A stretch of 64,000 bases of DNA from Pyrodictium sp. (GCA_013540595.1 JABXKE010000002.1:186050-250049), one strand, 5' to 3'. Positions 1 through 8,165 are shown, counted from the stretch's first letter. Translations and numbers: made by a program. The notes: generated by a model from the sequence alone, not told the origin.

Positions 1-772
1 CAGAGAGAATCCCAGTACCACTCTTTTCGAGTAGCCAAGCCCACAAGGCTAGGAAGGCTAACTCTTGTTCAGCTAGTCTAGCTCGGTCACTAGCTCTACT
101 AGAAAAATATGCATACAAGCCCACAATAACTAGTGGCAATGAAAGTAGAAGAAGACCAAGGATACGCCATAATGCTAGGGCAATTAGGAATAGAGGATAG
201 AAGATTATTACTAGACCAATAATTGCAGATAATAAAAGTCTATGTTCAAGACTTGTACCAGTCATACCTGCAATCTTTGCTATCCTCAATAACCTCATTG
301 AATCAATTATTTTATCGATAGCCACTTTTAAACCAATATTTTCACGAATACACATTGCAACATTACTGTAAGCAAAAGTCCTTATCAATCCTACTTTTCG
401 GAATAGGCTATACATAAGTATTGTGGAAAAGGCTAATGCGCCTGCCACAGGCGCAATTACTAACCCAATATCATCTAACAGCATACTTGACAAGTAAAGA
501 ATTGAAATATTATATTCTATACTTAACACCAACAATAGAGTCATACAAGCTCTTGTCACGTTAACCATGTTAGCATAAATGTAGATGAATAAAATAGTAT
601 TGAAGAGGACAAGGATTAATGTGGAGGATAAAACACTATTGGTAGTCCTAGCCAACATAGTGGCTAGGAGAGGAATAGCAATAATGAGGAGTTTCACAAT
701 ACTATGAACATAGTTTGCATTCTTAGAGAATGCCTCCTTGATAGGCGCTATTACTCGTAAATGAAAACTCAT
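1..772 (-). CDS. Type II secretion/pilus assembly membrane protein (TadC/FlaJ-like), partial
   Basis: Reading the minus strand from an ATG at 772 gives an uninterrupted frame of 257 codons that runs off the left edge, so the C-terminal part is missing. The protein has hydrophobic stretches near residues 24-60, 65-110 and 180-215. A following segment is rich in Leu/Ala/Glu and ends with a cytoplasmic-looking stretch near LAEQELAFLALWAWLLEKSG, which resembles the region after the membrane segments of archaeal T2SF-domain proteins (GspF/TadC/FlaJ). It lies 50 bases downstream of the secretion ATPase gene on the same strand, the usual ATPase-then-platform order of archaeal pilus operons. The expected role is the membrane platform for pilin assembly. 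The family call rests mostly on context and membrane layout, because sequence similarity in this family is low. Confidence 0.6.
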   Translation of the reverse strand, partial: MSFHLRVIAPIKEAFSKNANYVHSIVKLLIIAIPLLATMLARTTNSVLSSTLILVLFNTILFIYIYANMVNVTRACMTLLLVLSIEYNISILYLSSMLLDDIGLVIAPVAGALAFSTILMYSLFRKVGLIRTFAYSNVAMCIRENIGLKVAIDKIIDSMRLLRIAKIAGMTGTSLEHRLLLSAIIGLVIIFYPLFLIALALWRILGLLLLSLPLVIVGLYAYFSSRASDRARLAEQELAFLALWAWLLEKSGTGILS

Positions 773-822
773 TTTACATCACACCACAGCAGAGTGTGCA
801 TAAATGGAGGTAAGACAGACTG

Positions 823-2145
823 CTATAGCGTACTCTGAAGGCTTACTCTGCTAGGATGATTAATCATCTTAAGTCTATCGCTTTTAGGATCGTATTCAAA
901 TATCTTATTTTCACGTCCACTCTTGTCAATTTCATATATCGCGACAACTCTTCTTACACTAACACCTGAAGCTAAGTGGACTCTTTGCAGTATAACTACT
1001 GCCCATAGTAGTGGCAACATGTGCTCTTTCACACCAAGCTTAAAGAGTCTTAGCTTGAGTTCATCCCAGTCACGTGCATGAAAAGTAGCTGCTGAAGCCT
1101 CACCTAAGGCTGCTGCTTCAAAGAGGTCTATGACTTCTTCGCCACGAGCCTCTGTTATGCCAGTAAACTGTCCACGTAGCCTCAATGCTACACGTAAGAG
1201 TTCCCTATAACCTATCTCAATATTTTTACTCTCTGATAGACTATGCACTTTACGTATACGTAAACTCAAGAAGTGAGGATGACGCGGCCTAAGCTCAGGA
1301 ACATCCTCAACTACTACAAGCTTCCAGTCACGGGGAAGTTTTTCAAGAAGGGCATTTAGCAATGTCGTCTTACCAGTGCCCTGCGGCCCCACTATGAATA
1401 CCATGCCCCTATTAAGTAGTACTTGGAGAAGATAATTAGCTGCTTCACGAGTCAACATGTTAAGATTGATTAAATCCTCAAGACTTAAAGGCTTAGTAGC
1501 CTTTTTCCTAATTGACATCACAGAAGAACTCGCTATACTACCATAAACCATTGTGAGACGATGACCTTCAAACTCAGCTTCAGCTATAGGAAAAGCTGGA
1601 TTAATAGCAACGCCAGCATGAGACGCTAATGACTGAAGAAACTGCCTAAACTCGTACTCTTCGGGAGCCATGATATTGGTGTCAAGATACTCAACAGTCA
1701 AGATACTACGATGAATAATCTTTACAGTCTTTCCTGCAATAACAGAGACTTCCTCAACAAGTGGATCAATCATTATGGGGTAAAGAAACCCCCAAGGAGA
1801 CAAACGCTTAGTAACATGGTATGTAACGGCACTCCTATGTTCTACTACAGTGTCTATTACGCCTAGCTTACGTGCTATATTCACAATATCTTCCCAATAC
1901 TTCTCGCAGTCATAAACTCTGTTCACACTAGACCTTATCTTTTCAACAACGCTATCAACAACATCCGTAAGATTACGTGGAATACTAGGCTCAATAACCT
2001 TATACTGCGCACTATTAGCATCAACAACATACTTAACAACACCAACATTGTAAACTAGTCTTCTCGAATCTACCTCAATAAACTCCACATTATGCTCATC
2101 AACTTTACCGCAAACGCTGTTCAGTTGAAAATCACTTACACTCAT
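823..2145 (-). CDS. Type II/IV secretion system ATPase (GspE/VirB11/FlaI-like)
   Basis: The 440-residue protein has a Walker A motif GPQGTGKTT at residues 253-261, an Asp-box-like VVVEDVPELRP around 275-285, a Walker-B/RGEE segment (GITEARGEE) and a His-box TFHARD. This is the layout of the GspE/PilT/VirB11 hexameric ATPases, which drive polymerisation of type IV pilus-like fibres from the cytoplasmic face. The N-terminal 110 residues are variable, as is usual for archaeal members. It sits between the prepilin-like gene upstream (20-base gap) and the TadC/FlaJ-like gene downstream, forming a minimal pilus operon. No archaellum accessory genes (FlaH, FlaG, FlaF) are visible, so an adhesive pilus or related surface fibre is more likely than an archaellum. 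Start at an ATG. Confidence 0.9.
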   Translation of the reverse strand: MSVSDFQLNSVCGKVDEHNVEFIEVDSRRLVYNVGVVKYVVDANSAQYKVIEPSIPRNLTDVVDSVVEKIRSSVNRVYDCEKYWEDIVNIARKLGVIDTVVEHRSAVTYHVTKRLSPWGFLYPIMIDPLVEEVSVIAGKTVKIIHRSILTVEYLDTNIMAPEEYEFRQFLQSLASHAGVAINPAFPIAEAEFEGHRLTMVYGSIASSSVMSIRKKATKPLSLEDLINLNMLTREAANYLLQVLLNRGMVFIVGPQGTGKTTLLNALLEKLPRDWKLVVVEDVPELRPRHPHFLSLRIRKVHSLSESKNIEIGYRELLRVALRLRGQFTGITEARGEEVIDLFEAAALGEASAATFHARDWDELKLRLFKLGVKEHMLPLLWAVVILQRVHLASGVSVRRVVAIYEIDKSGRENKIFEYDPKSDRLKMINHPSRVSLQSTL

Positions 2146-2165
2146 AGATTATGCACCCAGACAAG

Positions 2166-2525
2166 TCATCTTGTGCAGACTATTGGCGGAGATACTAGAA
2201 CATACGTATCACGCGGAATAACATCTTCATAACTACCTATTACAGGATCAAGAAAGCCATCACCATCAACGTCATATAAGTAGACCCAATACCTAAAATC
2301 ACCGATAATCTCCTTAGTCTTATAAGGCTCCCAGTTCTCAACAACATAGCAAAGGGCATGAGTCTCATTAATCTCAACGACAAGTACTGGCCTTATATGA
2401 TCTGCACCGCTCCCGGAACTGTATACACTAACAAGACCAATAATTTTAGGGGCTATAATTATTGATGTTATAAGCAGTATTAGTGCTGCATAAAGCTCGC
2501 TTAACCCCCGCAGCTTCAATGCCAC
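2166..2525 (-). CDS. Prepilin-like protein with class III signal peptide
   Basis: The open frame can begin at a GTG at 2558, but I prefer the internal GTG at 2525 (or TTG at 2519). That start gives a short basic leader MALKLRG followed by LSELYAALILLITSIIIAP. A Lys/Arg-Gly junction directly before a hydrophobic helix is the class III signal processed by the archaeal prepilin peptidase (PibD/FlaK type). After the helix come about 80 residues with aromatic and acidic content, including a DVDGDGFLDPVIG stretch that looks like a calcium-binding or FG-GAP-like loop. The C-terminus carries one Cys in PPIVCTR. Its position just before the pilus ATPase supports a pilin or minor pilin role outside the membrane. 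I see no known named family beyond the signal. Confidence 0.65.
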   Translation of the reverse strand: MALKLRGLSELYAALILLITSIIIAPKIIGLVSVYSSGSGADHIRPVLVVEINETHALCYVVENWEPYKTKEIIGDFRYWVYLYDVDGDGFLDPVIGSYEDVIPRDTYVLVSPPIVCTR

Positions 2526-2663
2526 CCATAGCTTATAAGGAAGCTGGGAGAGATACACAAATAGAGAGTCGACTGTAACTACCTACAATAGCTTTATTAG
2601 CTTAAGCTTGTTTTACGCAAAAGCGGCAAAGACTAAGCTGAAGATAAGGAGAGAGAGCCACAG

Positions 2664-2993
2664 CTACTCCTTGACTTTATAGAGAGGCTTACCCCTAACC
2701 ACTACACGCTCAACTACACCAGCTTCAACAAGCTTATGGAGTTTTCTCCAAACAACAGACTTACTCAAGCCAAGCCTACGTGCAATATCACTAACACCAA
2801 GAGGGCCTTCACGACATAGTAGGTCTATTATCATTTTATCTCGCTCATCAATGCCGCCTTCTTCTACGCGAAACTCTTCAGAACCAACTGGAGGATCCCG
2901 CATTTCTGCCTCTCGGCCTCTAATACTCAACAATTGCGCAATAACGACTACTATGACAGCAAGCAAGACTATGAAGAGTAAGTAAAACATCAT
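2664..2993 (-). CDS. Membrane-anchored winged-helix regulator
   Basis: The 109-residue protein starts with a hydrophobic helix (about residues 2-22, FYLLFIVLLAVIVVVIAQLL), followed by an acidic linker and a C-terminal winged helix (about 50-107). The recognition part reads LGVSDIARRLGLSKSVVWRKLHKLVEAGVVERV, as in MarR/ArsR/IclR-type HTHs, and ends in the usual wing. A single membrane helix attached to a wHTH is a recurring archaeal architecture and suggests a membrane-tethered transcription factor. It is the first gene before the pilin gene (gap about 105-140 bases), so control of the pilus operon is plausible but not shown. The start is either of two adjacent ATGs (2993 or 2990). It is divergent from the phosphodiesterase gene. 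Confidence 0.75.
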   Translation of the reverse strand: MMFYLLFIVLLAVIVVVIAQLLSIRGREAEMRDPPVGSEEFRVEEGGIDERDKMIIDLLCREGPLGVSDIARRLGLSKSVVWRKLHKLVEAGVVERVVVRGKPLYKVKE

Positions 2994-3035
2994 GTGGGCA
3001 CCAGTCCTCCATCAGAGCACGCAACTATTACTCGT

Positions 3036-3068
3036 TAGTTATATATGTTATAAAAATTATAAGATACA
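3036..3068 (+). promoter_or_regulatory. TATA-rich promoter of the phosphodiesterase gene
   Basis: An AT-only run (TTATATATGTTATAAAAATTATAA) covers about 3040-3064. The probable TTG start of the downstream gene is 40 or so bases further on, which places a transcription start about 10-20 bases before it. This argues against the longer open frame from 2992, whose 5' part would lie across the promoter. Confidence 0.55.
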
Positions 3069-3105
3069 ATCTATCAAGGAAGAGGCTATTAAATGGTGTA
3101 TACTA

Positions 3106-3621
3106 TTGCGTGTAGGGGTCTTGAGTGATACCCACGACAATGTCTGGGCTACCCGCAAGGCAGCACAATTTCTCGTAGAGAGAGGAGTACGCGTAGTACT
3201 ACACTTAGGTGACGTAGTCGCACCCTTTACCCTACGCGCACTAGCAGAGGGAGGAATAGAGAAGGCCTACATAGTATACGGCAATAATTGCGGAGAAAAG
3301 CTAGGGCTAAAACGTGTAGCCGAGGAGCTAGGATACGAGATAACAGAATGGCCCAGAGTCTTAGAGATTAATAGCAGACGCATCTTGTTACTGCACGGAG
3401 TAGGCTCAGCCGAGAATACAAGAGACATAGTAGACTCACTAGCACTATCAGGAAAATATGATGCAGTCTTGTATGGTCATACACATAGGGTAGATGAGCG
3501 AAGACTGGAGAGCACACTAGTACTAAACCCCGGCGAAGTCTGTGGTTGCCTAACCGGGAGGAAGACCATAGCAATCCTTGACTTAGAAACACTGTCTGTA
3601 GACATAATAGAGCTACAATAG
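3106..3621 (+). CDS. YfcE/MJ0936-type metallophosphoesterase
   Basis: With a TTG start at 3106 the protein is 171 residues, the normal length of this phosphodiesterase family. It begins LRVGVLSDTHDN, so the first metal-binding motif D-x-H is at the N-terminus. The other calcineurin-like motifs follow in order: LHLGDVV, YGNNCGE (GNN variant of GNxD/E), LLHGVG and the final YGHTH. This complete set predicts a two-metal phosphodiesterase acting in the cytoplasm; the physiological substrate is not known for most archaeal members. The open frame continues upstream to 2992, but those residues are unlike the family and overlap an AT-rich promoter, hence the later start. It stands alone, divergent from the membrane wHTH gene. 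Confidence 0.9.
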   Translation: MRVGVLSDTHDNVWATRKAAQFLVERGVRVVLHLGDVVAPFTLRALAEGGIEKAYIVYGNNCGEKLGLKRVAEELGYEITEWPRVLEINSRRILLLHGVGSAENTRDIVDSLALSGKYDAVLYGHTHRVDERRLESTLVLNPGEVCGCLTGRKTIAILDLETLSVDIIELQ

Positions 3622-3737
3622 CCCAATAATGGACAAGCGGCTAGATAGTTTTCAACAAGCCACACTTACAGTCTTAACGAGAAGTAATAGGCATTAGAAT
3701 TCTCTAATTATCCAAGCTAGGCTAGAGGAGAAAGCCA

Positions 3738-3754
3738 TGATATAAAAGTCTATT
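3738..3754 (+). promoter_or_regulatory. TATA box of the caspase-like gene
   Basis: GATATAAAAG near 3739-3748 is a near-consensus archaeal TATA box. It lies about 26 bases before the ATG at 3767, so the transcript is predicted to be leaderless. Confidence 0.65.
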
Positions 3755-3766
3755 TTCTCCTTACCT

Positions 3767-4612
3767 ATGCAAAGTAAAACTAGCGAGGAGAGAGTTGTGG
3801 TTAAGAGGAGACACAACAAAAATAGTAGCAAGGTACTAGGACCAGACAAGAAGCATAAAGTCTTGCTCATAGGGATAGCCGTAATAATACTAGTTACGAC
3901 AGTCTTCATCTTCATACACCGTAGTAACCGCGAATCAGCATCTACAGTCCCGTGTCCCCGCGGAAGAGCACTTGTAGCTGACGGGCTCAGTACGGATTTC
4001 CCAAACCCCAAACTCGACAATTTTATTATTAACACACTAAGAAAGGCAGGGTACGAGGTCGACTATTTCAATGGCACAAATGTAGACCTGCAACTCTTCA
4101 GTAAGCTAAGCAACTACGACATAATAATACTAAGGGTACATGGTGGAAAAGCTGTCTATGAAAATGGGGGAAGAAAAGACGTCATTGTCGGCTTATTCAC
4201 GGGGGTACCTTGGAGTGACGAGTATAAAGGCTTAATGCGTAAATGGCTCGTCACTAGAGCGACTCCCTATGCCCTACCAGAAAAGGAGTATCTCGCTGTT
4301 CTACCAAAATTCTTCGAAGAAAGACTCGAGAAAGACTTCTGCAAAGGCTCAGTGATGGTTGTAGGGAGCTGCTACACTCTCCTCGCACCAGACCTCGTGC
4401 TCGCCCTAGGCAAAAGAGGCTTAACAAGGTTCATAGGCTGGACAGGGGCTGCAAGTGTAGAGGAAGTAGACAAAATGCTCTACATGATTGTAGACCTAGT
4501 ATTCAACAAAGGCTATACATGGTCGCAAGCCGTTAACGAAGTGAGAAGAACTCTCGAACTACCGAATGAGTTCAATAGTACAGTACAAGAAATAGTCATA
4601 AAGAGAAAATAG
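3767..4612 (+). CDS. Membrane-anchored caspase-fold (C14/C25/CHAT-like) protein
   Basis: The 281-residue protein has a basic cytoplasmic N-terminus, one membrane helix at about 32-50 and a C-terminal domain of about 215 residues, predicted to face outward. The domain resembles caspase-fold cysteine peptidases. An alternating strand/helix region (RALVADGLS, then AGYEVDYFNG) leads to YDIIILRVHGG with His125 at the end of a strand. About 75 residues later SVMVVGSCYT places Cys202 at the end of another strand, then FIGWTGAAS. The strand-His and strand-Cys spacing fits the His/Cys dyad of clostripain/gingipain/CHAT enzymes. A predicted leaderless TATA promoter supports the ATG. Substrate and role are unknown, and no partner gene is obvious. 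Family assignment is by motif and fold pattern only. Confidence 0.6.
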   Translation: MQSKTSEERVVVKRRHNKNSSKVLGPDKKHKVLLIGIAVIILVTTVFIFIHRSNRESASTVPCPRGRALVADGLSTDFPNPKLDNFIINTLRKAGYEVDYFNGTNVDLQLFSKLSNYDIIILRVHGGKAVYENGGRKDVIVGLFTGVPWSDEYKGLMRKWLVTRATPYALPEKEYLAVLPKFFEERLEKDFCKGSVMVVGSCYTLLAPDLVLALGKRGLTRFIGWTGAASVEEVDKMLYMIVDLVFNKGYTWSQAVNEVRRTLELPNEFNSTVQEIVIKRK

Positions 4613-4627
4613 CGCCTACAGAGCCTC

Positions 4628-5689
4628 CTACTTTGGACTAGAGAGGTCGAGATAAGCCTTAGCCTTACTCCACCTAAACTCACCAAGGACACTCTTAAGC
4701 TTCAAAATAGTGAGGAGGCCTTTCTCACGCAGGTCAATAATACGCCGCGCAGTCTTAGGCCCTATACCTGGCACCCTCATAAGCTCACTCAGGGAAGCAT
4801 TCCATGGGTTTACAGGGAACCACTCAGGGTGACTCCTAGCTAAAAACTCTTTCACGCTCACTCCAAGCCTAGGCATAAAACCATCATCATCTAGTACAGC
4901 CTCTAGCTCCTTAAGTCTAAACCCATACCGCGAAATAAGGCTCCAAACCTCATACAGCTGCCTACTCCTCCAAGCAGGAGCTGGGGGAACACGTTCAGCT
5001 AGAGGAGTACCCTCTACTGGTGTGTAAGGACTAAAATGCACCACTCCCACACCCACGTCACTAAGCTTCTCAAGTAGCAACATGATATCCCTATCAGACT
5101 CGCCAGCAGCACCAACAACTAGCTGTGTATCAACACGGTTCCTATACGGTGAAACAAGGCTTGCAGCATAACTCAGCTTACTATACAAGTCAATGCTCCA
5201 GCTACCCTTACTAGGCGCAATCTCTGAAAAGAACTGAGGGCCAGGAGCCTCAAGATTAACACCAACACGGTCAGCAACCCTGACAGCTTCACGAATAAAA
5301 CTACTAGGTGTACCAGGCATCAAACGAAGATGAATATAACCCTTGTAGCCATACTTCTCACGCAAAACCCTAGCAACAAACACTATCTCCTCAACAACAC
5401 GCTCCGGATCGCCGTAAATACCACTACTGAGAAACAAGCCACGAACAACTCCTCCACGATACAACTCTAAGAAAACACGCACAAGCTTATCAACACTCCA
5501 CTTCTCACGTGGATACTTACAATGCCTTGAGAACGGGCAATACAAACAATCCATCCTACAGCCACTGCTCAACAACGTCTTAAATAATGGTCCGCCAGTA
5601 CTACGATATACTGGAGCTTCAACTCTCTCATACTCCTCAGCAGCCCTAACAAGTACACTTACAGTACGCCACTTCTCATCCCTAACCAC
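4628..5689 (-). CDS. Radical SAM protein with C-terminal helix-hairpin-helix (putative DNA modification/repair family)
   Basis: The 353-residue protein has the radical SAM cluster motif C-x3-C-x2-C in SSGCRMDCLYCPF near residue 45, followed by LFLSSGIYGDP and other TIM-barrel elements. A C-terminal helix-hairpin-helix (LMRVPGIGPKTARRIIDLR, about 305-323) implies nucleic-acid binding. This matches the family named putative DNA modification/repair radical SAM protein, which in bacteria is often paired with a uracil-DNA-glycosylase-like partner; none is visible here. The exact reaction is not established. The gene converges on the caspase-like gene with 15 bases between stops and stands divergent from the glycosyltransferase gene. 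Confidence 0.85.
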   Translation of the reverse strand: MVRDEKWRTVSVLVRAAEEYERVEAPVYRSTGGPLFKTLLSSGCRMDCLYCPFSRHCKYPREKWSVDKLVRVFLELYRGGVVRGLFLSSGIYGDPERVVEEIVFVARVLREKYGYKGYIHLRLMPGTPSSFIREAVRVADRVGVNLEAPGPQFFSEIAPSKGSWSIDLYSKLSYAASLVSPYRNRVDTQLVVGAAGESDRDIMLLLEKLSDVGVGVVHFSPYTPVEGTPLAERVPPAPAWRSRQLYEVWSLISRYGFRLKELEAVLDDDGFMPRLGVSVKEFLARSHPEWFPVNPWNASLSELMRVPGIGPKTARRIIDLREKGLLTILKLKSVLGEFRWSKAKAYLDLSSPK

Positions 5690-5871
5690 GGAACACCACT
5701 CTACCTACTGCGGAGAACCCAATACATTTCGTTGTCGAGTACTACCGGATCAACCTAACTATCTTCACCAAATAGGCGTGAGTGTATGAGGTAAATAACA
5801 CACAGAATAAAGATGCATCATTTAGACATTATAGTGTAGGTACAGCAAAAGAGAGTGTATGGGATGGTGTT

Positions 5872-6852
5872 GTGCGAATACTAATTGTTGCAGGCTATGG
5901 TGGCCATGCAGGTTACGCGCTAGCACTAGCGCATGAGTTAAAGAACGCTGGCGCTAATCTAGACATAGTTGTCCCCATAACCTACAAGTGGGTTGCAGCA
6001 CGCTTCAGCAAACTAGGCAGAATACTTTATTTAACACTGCCACGTAGGCCTGGAGAACCACTATACAGGACAGTTACACGTTGGCCTAAATCATTCCTTG
6101 AGGCTACACATTTAATACGTGGCAACTACGATGCAGTAATTGCGACAGGGTCAAACTTCTCAATACCGCCAGCACTACTACAGAAACTACTCAAGAAACC
6201 TACTTACACCCTCGAAGCAATTGATAGAATTACAAGTCCATCAAGAGCTGTGAAGATTCTTTACAAGCTCAAAGCTACGACTTTTTTGCACTGGGAAGAG
6301 CAGAAAAAGTCCTATCCAAACGGCGTACTTGTCGGCCCAATATTTGAGCCAAAATTTTATGAAGTAAAAGACGAAGGCTACATACTAGTCACAACAGGCA
6401 CCTGGGGTTTACCACAACTATATACTGCACTAAGCAAGATAGGAGTAGACAACACCGTTATACAGTCAGGAGATATTGATCCTAAGAAAGTAAGGAGACT
6501 TAACAGTAAGTGGACAGTATTCAGATATACACGCGATATACACAAATGGATAGCTAGAGCCACAATAGTCATAACACATTTCCCAGGCTCTACAGCGGCA
6601 ACTGCGAGGCTAGCATATGGAAAGCCTGTAGTCATGGTCTACTCTACAAGACATAAACACTTAGCCCCACCCACTGACGGCAGAATACTTGCAAAGAAGC
6701 TCAACGCTGTATTCCTAGAAGATATTACTCCTGAGAATCTTGCCCAGGCACTTGACAAGGCTAAACAGATGCCTGCCCCTAACTATCCTAATGGCTCGAA
6801 AAGAGCTGTAGCATACATCTTGAGAAGAGTTACTAATATAAAAACAAAATAG
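5872..6852 (+). CDS. Fused Alg14-Alg13-like glycosyltransferase (Agl24/MurG-related)
   Basis: I place the start at the GTG at 5872, preceded by a GGTG-containing stretch, giving about 326 residues beginning VRILIVAGYGGHAG. The longer frame from 5782 adds 30 unconserved residues. The N-terminal half resembles Alg14 (a glycine-rich GGHAGYALALAHEL loop and a membrane-associating segment). The C-terminal half resembles Alg13/MurG, with ILVTTGTWG, THFPGSTAATARLAYGKPVVMV (donor-binding region) and DGRILAKKL. Eukaryotic Alg13/14 adds the second GlcNAc to the dolichol oligosaccharide. Crenarchaeal homologues such as Agl24 act in the same way in N-glycan assembly, and this function is inferred here. 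It probably works at the cytoplasmic membrane face. Confidence 0.75.
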   Translation: MRILIVAGYGGHAGYALALAHELKNAGANLDIVVPITYKWVAARFSKLGRILYLTLPRRPGEPLYRTVTRWPKSFLEATHLIRGNYDAVIATGSNFSIPPALLQKLLKKPTYTLEAIDRITSPSRAVKILYKLKATTFLHWEEQKKSYPNGVLVGPIFEPKFYEVKDEGYILVTTGTWGLPQLYTALSKIGVDNTVIQSGDIDPKKVRRLNSKWTVFRYTRDIHKWIARATIVITHFPGSTAATARLAYGKPVVMVYSTRHKHLAPPTDGRILAKKLNAVFLEDITPENLAQALDKAKQMPAPNYPNGSKRAVAYILRRVTNIKTK

Positions 6853-6879
6853 CACTGTATGCCTACTTATTTAATGTGT

Positions 6880-6990
6880 TTACTTTACTGGCCACAACAA
6901 ATGGCTTATATGGGGTGGTATTCTTCTTAATGCTCTACTCTTTGTGTCCGCTACTATACTCTTTTCAAGCATTTCAATTAGGGATGCCAT
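6880..6990 (-). CDS. Possible 36-residue small protein
   Basis: A short frame reads MASLIEMLEKSIVADTKSRA and continues to LLWPVK before a TAA. The ATG is preceded at a good distance by GGTGAG (about 6996-7001). An AT-rich TATA-like stretch (TTATAATACTATAATT on the minus strand, near 7022-7038) lies at promoter distance. The peptide is amphipathic and basic, with no recognised domain. It occupies the otherwise empty 422-base region between the glycosyltransferase and the next gene. Good initiation signals are the only support. Confidence 0.3.
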   Translation of the reverse strand: MASLIEMLEKSIVADTKSRALRRIPPHISHLLWPVK

Positions 6991-7274
6991 AATTGCTCAC
7001 CCAGCTATATCTGTTCTGTAGTAATTATAGTATTATAAGTCTTCCTCTTACGTCATGTAGTCCCACTAAGCAAACCATTGAAGTAAAACAGTAAGTGCAG
7101 GACATGAGAATAAACTGGAAAAGCAGTGGGACACATAAATCAAGGTAGGCAGTATAACAATGGAGTAAAGGTAATAAAGTAATATTAAGACTAAGGACCA
7201 AGATAAATACGCCACGGATTAGTAAGGAAACAAGAAACAAGGAGTAGAACTGAGGCACAGCAATTCTCCTAGTA
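6991..7274. other. Gene-poor stretch
   Basis: Apart from the possible promoter of the 36-residue ORF near 7022-7038, I see no supported gene in this stretch. An 87-codon minus-strand frame here has a composition unlike a protein and was rejected. No strong inverted repeat was noticed. Confidence 0.5.
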
Positions 7275-7502
7275 CTATGAGAGTTCACTCTTTATAGCCT
7301 CTACAAGGTACTTAATAGTAGCAGCTAAGAGTCCCAGGGCAGCTATAGCATAACCTACAACCGCTAATGGCACTCCAATAAGCCATGCACCTTTTTCAAC
7401 AAGAATTATGCCTAGAGCTATCAAAGCAATACCAATTATAGCCCATACAATACTCATTAAAACTATGCGAAACGCATAAGAGAAAGCTCTACTCCAATCC
7501 AC
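7275..7502 (-). CDS. Small two-helix membrane protein
   Basis: The 75-residue protein has two clear hydrophobic segments, about 12-34 (VLMSIVWAIIGIALIALGIIL) and 40-62 (GVPLAVVGYAIAALGLLAATIKYL), joined by a short loop, with polar ends. It is glycine/alanine-rich in the helices in the manner of packed helical hairpins. A TATA-like stretch on the minus strand (GTTTATAAGT, about 7537-7547) is at a suitable distance upstream. It lies downstream of the APS kinase gene on the same strand with about 78 bases between, so it may be transcribed on its own. No family is recognised. The reading frame looks genuine because the hydrophobic pattern is clean and the start is well placed. Confidence 0.6.
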   Translation of the reverse strand: MDWSRAFSYAFRIVLMSIVWAIIGIALIALGIILVEKGAWLIGVPLAVVGYAIAALGLLAATIKYLVEAIKSELS

Positions 7503-7580
7503 GATATAACACCAGTGGGAAAATAATGCAAAGACATACTTATAAACTTACGGAAGAATGCCGGCTAGCACGACTATCCA

Positions 7581-8144
7581 CTATGCCTTCCTATCAATTA
7601 CATTAAGTATTAAGTCTATGAGCTTTGAAGCATTCTCTTCAGCAGTATTCTTAACAGTGTCAAGAACCAATGCAGGGTTTTCTGGTGGCTCGTAGGGGTC
7701 ACTGATCCCAGTAAAGTGCTTTATCTCTCCACGCAATGCTTTCTTGTATAAGCCTTTTGGATCCCTCTTTATACATTCTTCAAGTGGCGCGTACACGTAG
7801 ACTTCTATGAATGGAACCTCTTCCTCTACAATCTCTCTGATTTCCCTCCTAACATCACGGTATGGTGAAACAAAGCTACAGAGCACTATTACGCCATTTC
7901 TTGCAAGAAGCCTTGCTATCCAAGCTACTCTATGCAAATGTCTGCGACGCTCCTCTCGTGTAAAGCCAGCATCAGGGTTTATCGTCTTACGTACCCAATC
8001 ACCATCCAAGACCTCTACTTTATAACCCATTGACCTTAGTTTGTCTGCTACAATATTGGCTATTGTTGTCTTACCAGAAGCTGGGAGGCCAGTAAGCCAG
8101 ACAACTACACCTCTCTCCAAGCACTTCACGCTTGTGCCACCCAC
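7581..8144 (-). CDS. cysC: Adenylylsulfate (APS) kinase
   Basis: The 187-residue protein has the P-loop GLPASGKT at residues 19-26, the APS-kinase signature LDGDWVRKTINPDAGFT, the R-rich helix EERRRHLHRVAWIARLL, then CSFVSPYRDVRREIRE and IKHFTGISDPYEPP near the end. These match the single-domain APS kinase family, which phosphorylates APS with ATP to give PAPS, the universal sulfuryl donor. It lies 21 bases downstream of the TauE-type transporter gene and is divergent from the ATP sulfurylase operon. Having the kinase rather than an APS reductase next to ATP sulfurylase points to sulfation rather than reduction as the fate of sulfate. The normal Asn after LDGD is Trp here, a minor family variation. 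Confidence 0.92.
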   Translation of the reverse strand: MGGTSVKCLERGVVVWLTGLPASGKTTIANIVADKLRSMGYKVEVLDGDWVRKTINPDAGFTREERRRHLHRVAWIARLLARNGVIVLCSFVSPYRDVRREIREIVEEEVPFIEVYVYAPLEECIKRDPKGLYKKALRGEIKHFTGISDPYEPPENPALVLDTVKNTAEENASKLIDLILNVIDRKA

Positions 8145-8165
8145 CAGGCCCCGTGTATAGGGAGA

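Noticed and set aside
2992-3105. Long N-terminal extension of the metallophosphoesterase ORF
   Set aside because: It runs across an AT-rich promoter and is unlike the family, so TTG 3106 was preferred.
7025-7288. 87-codon minus-strand ORF
   Set aside because: It overlaps a better small membrane-protein gene, its composition is low-complexity Leu/Cys-rich, and it has no start signal.
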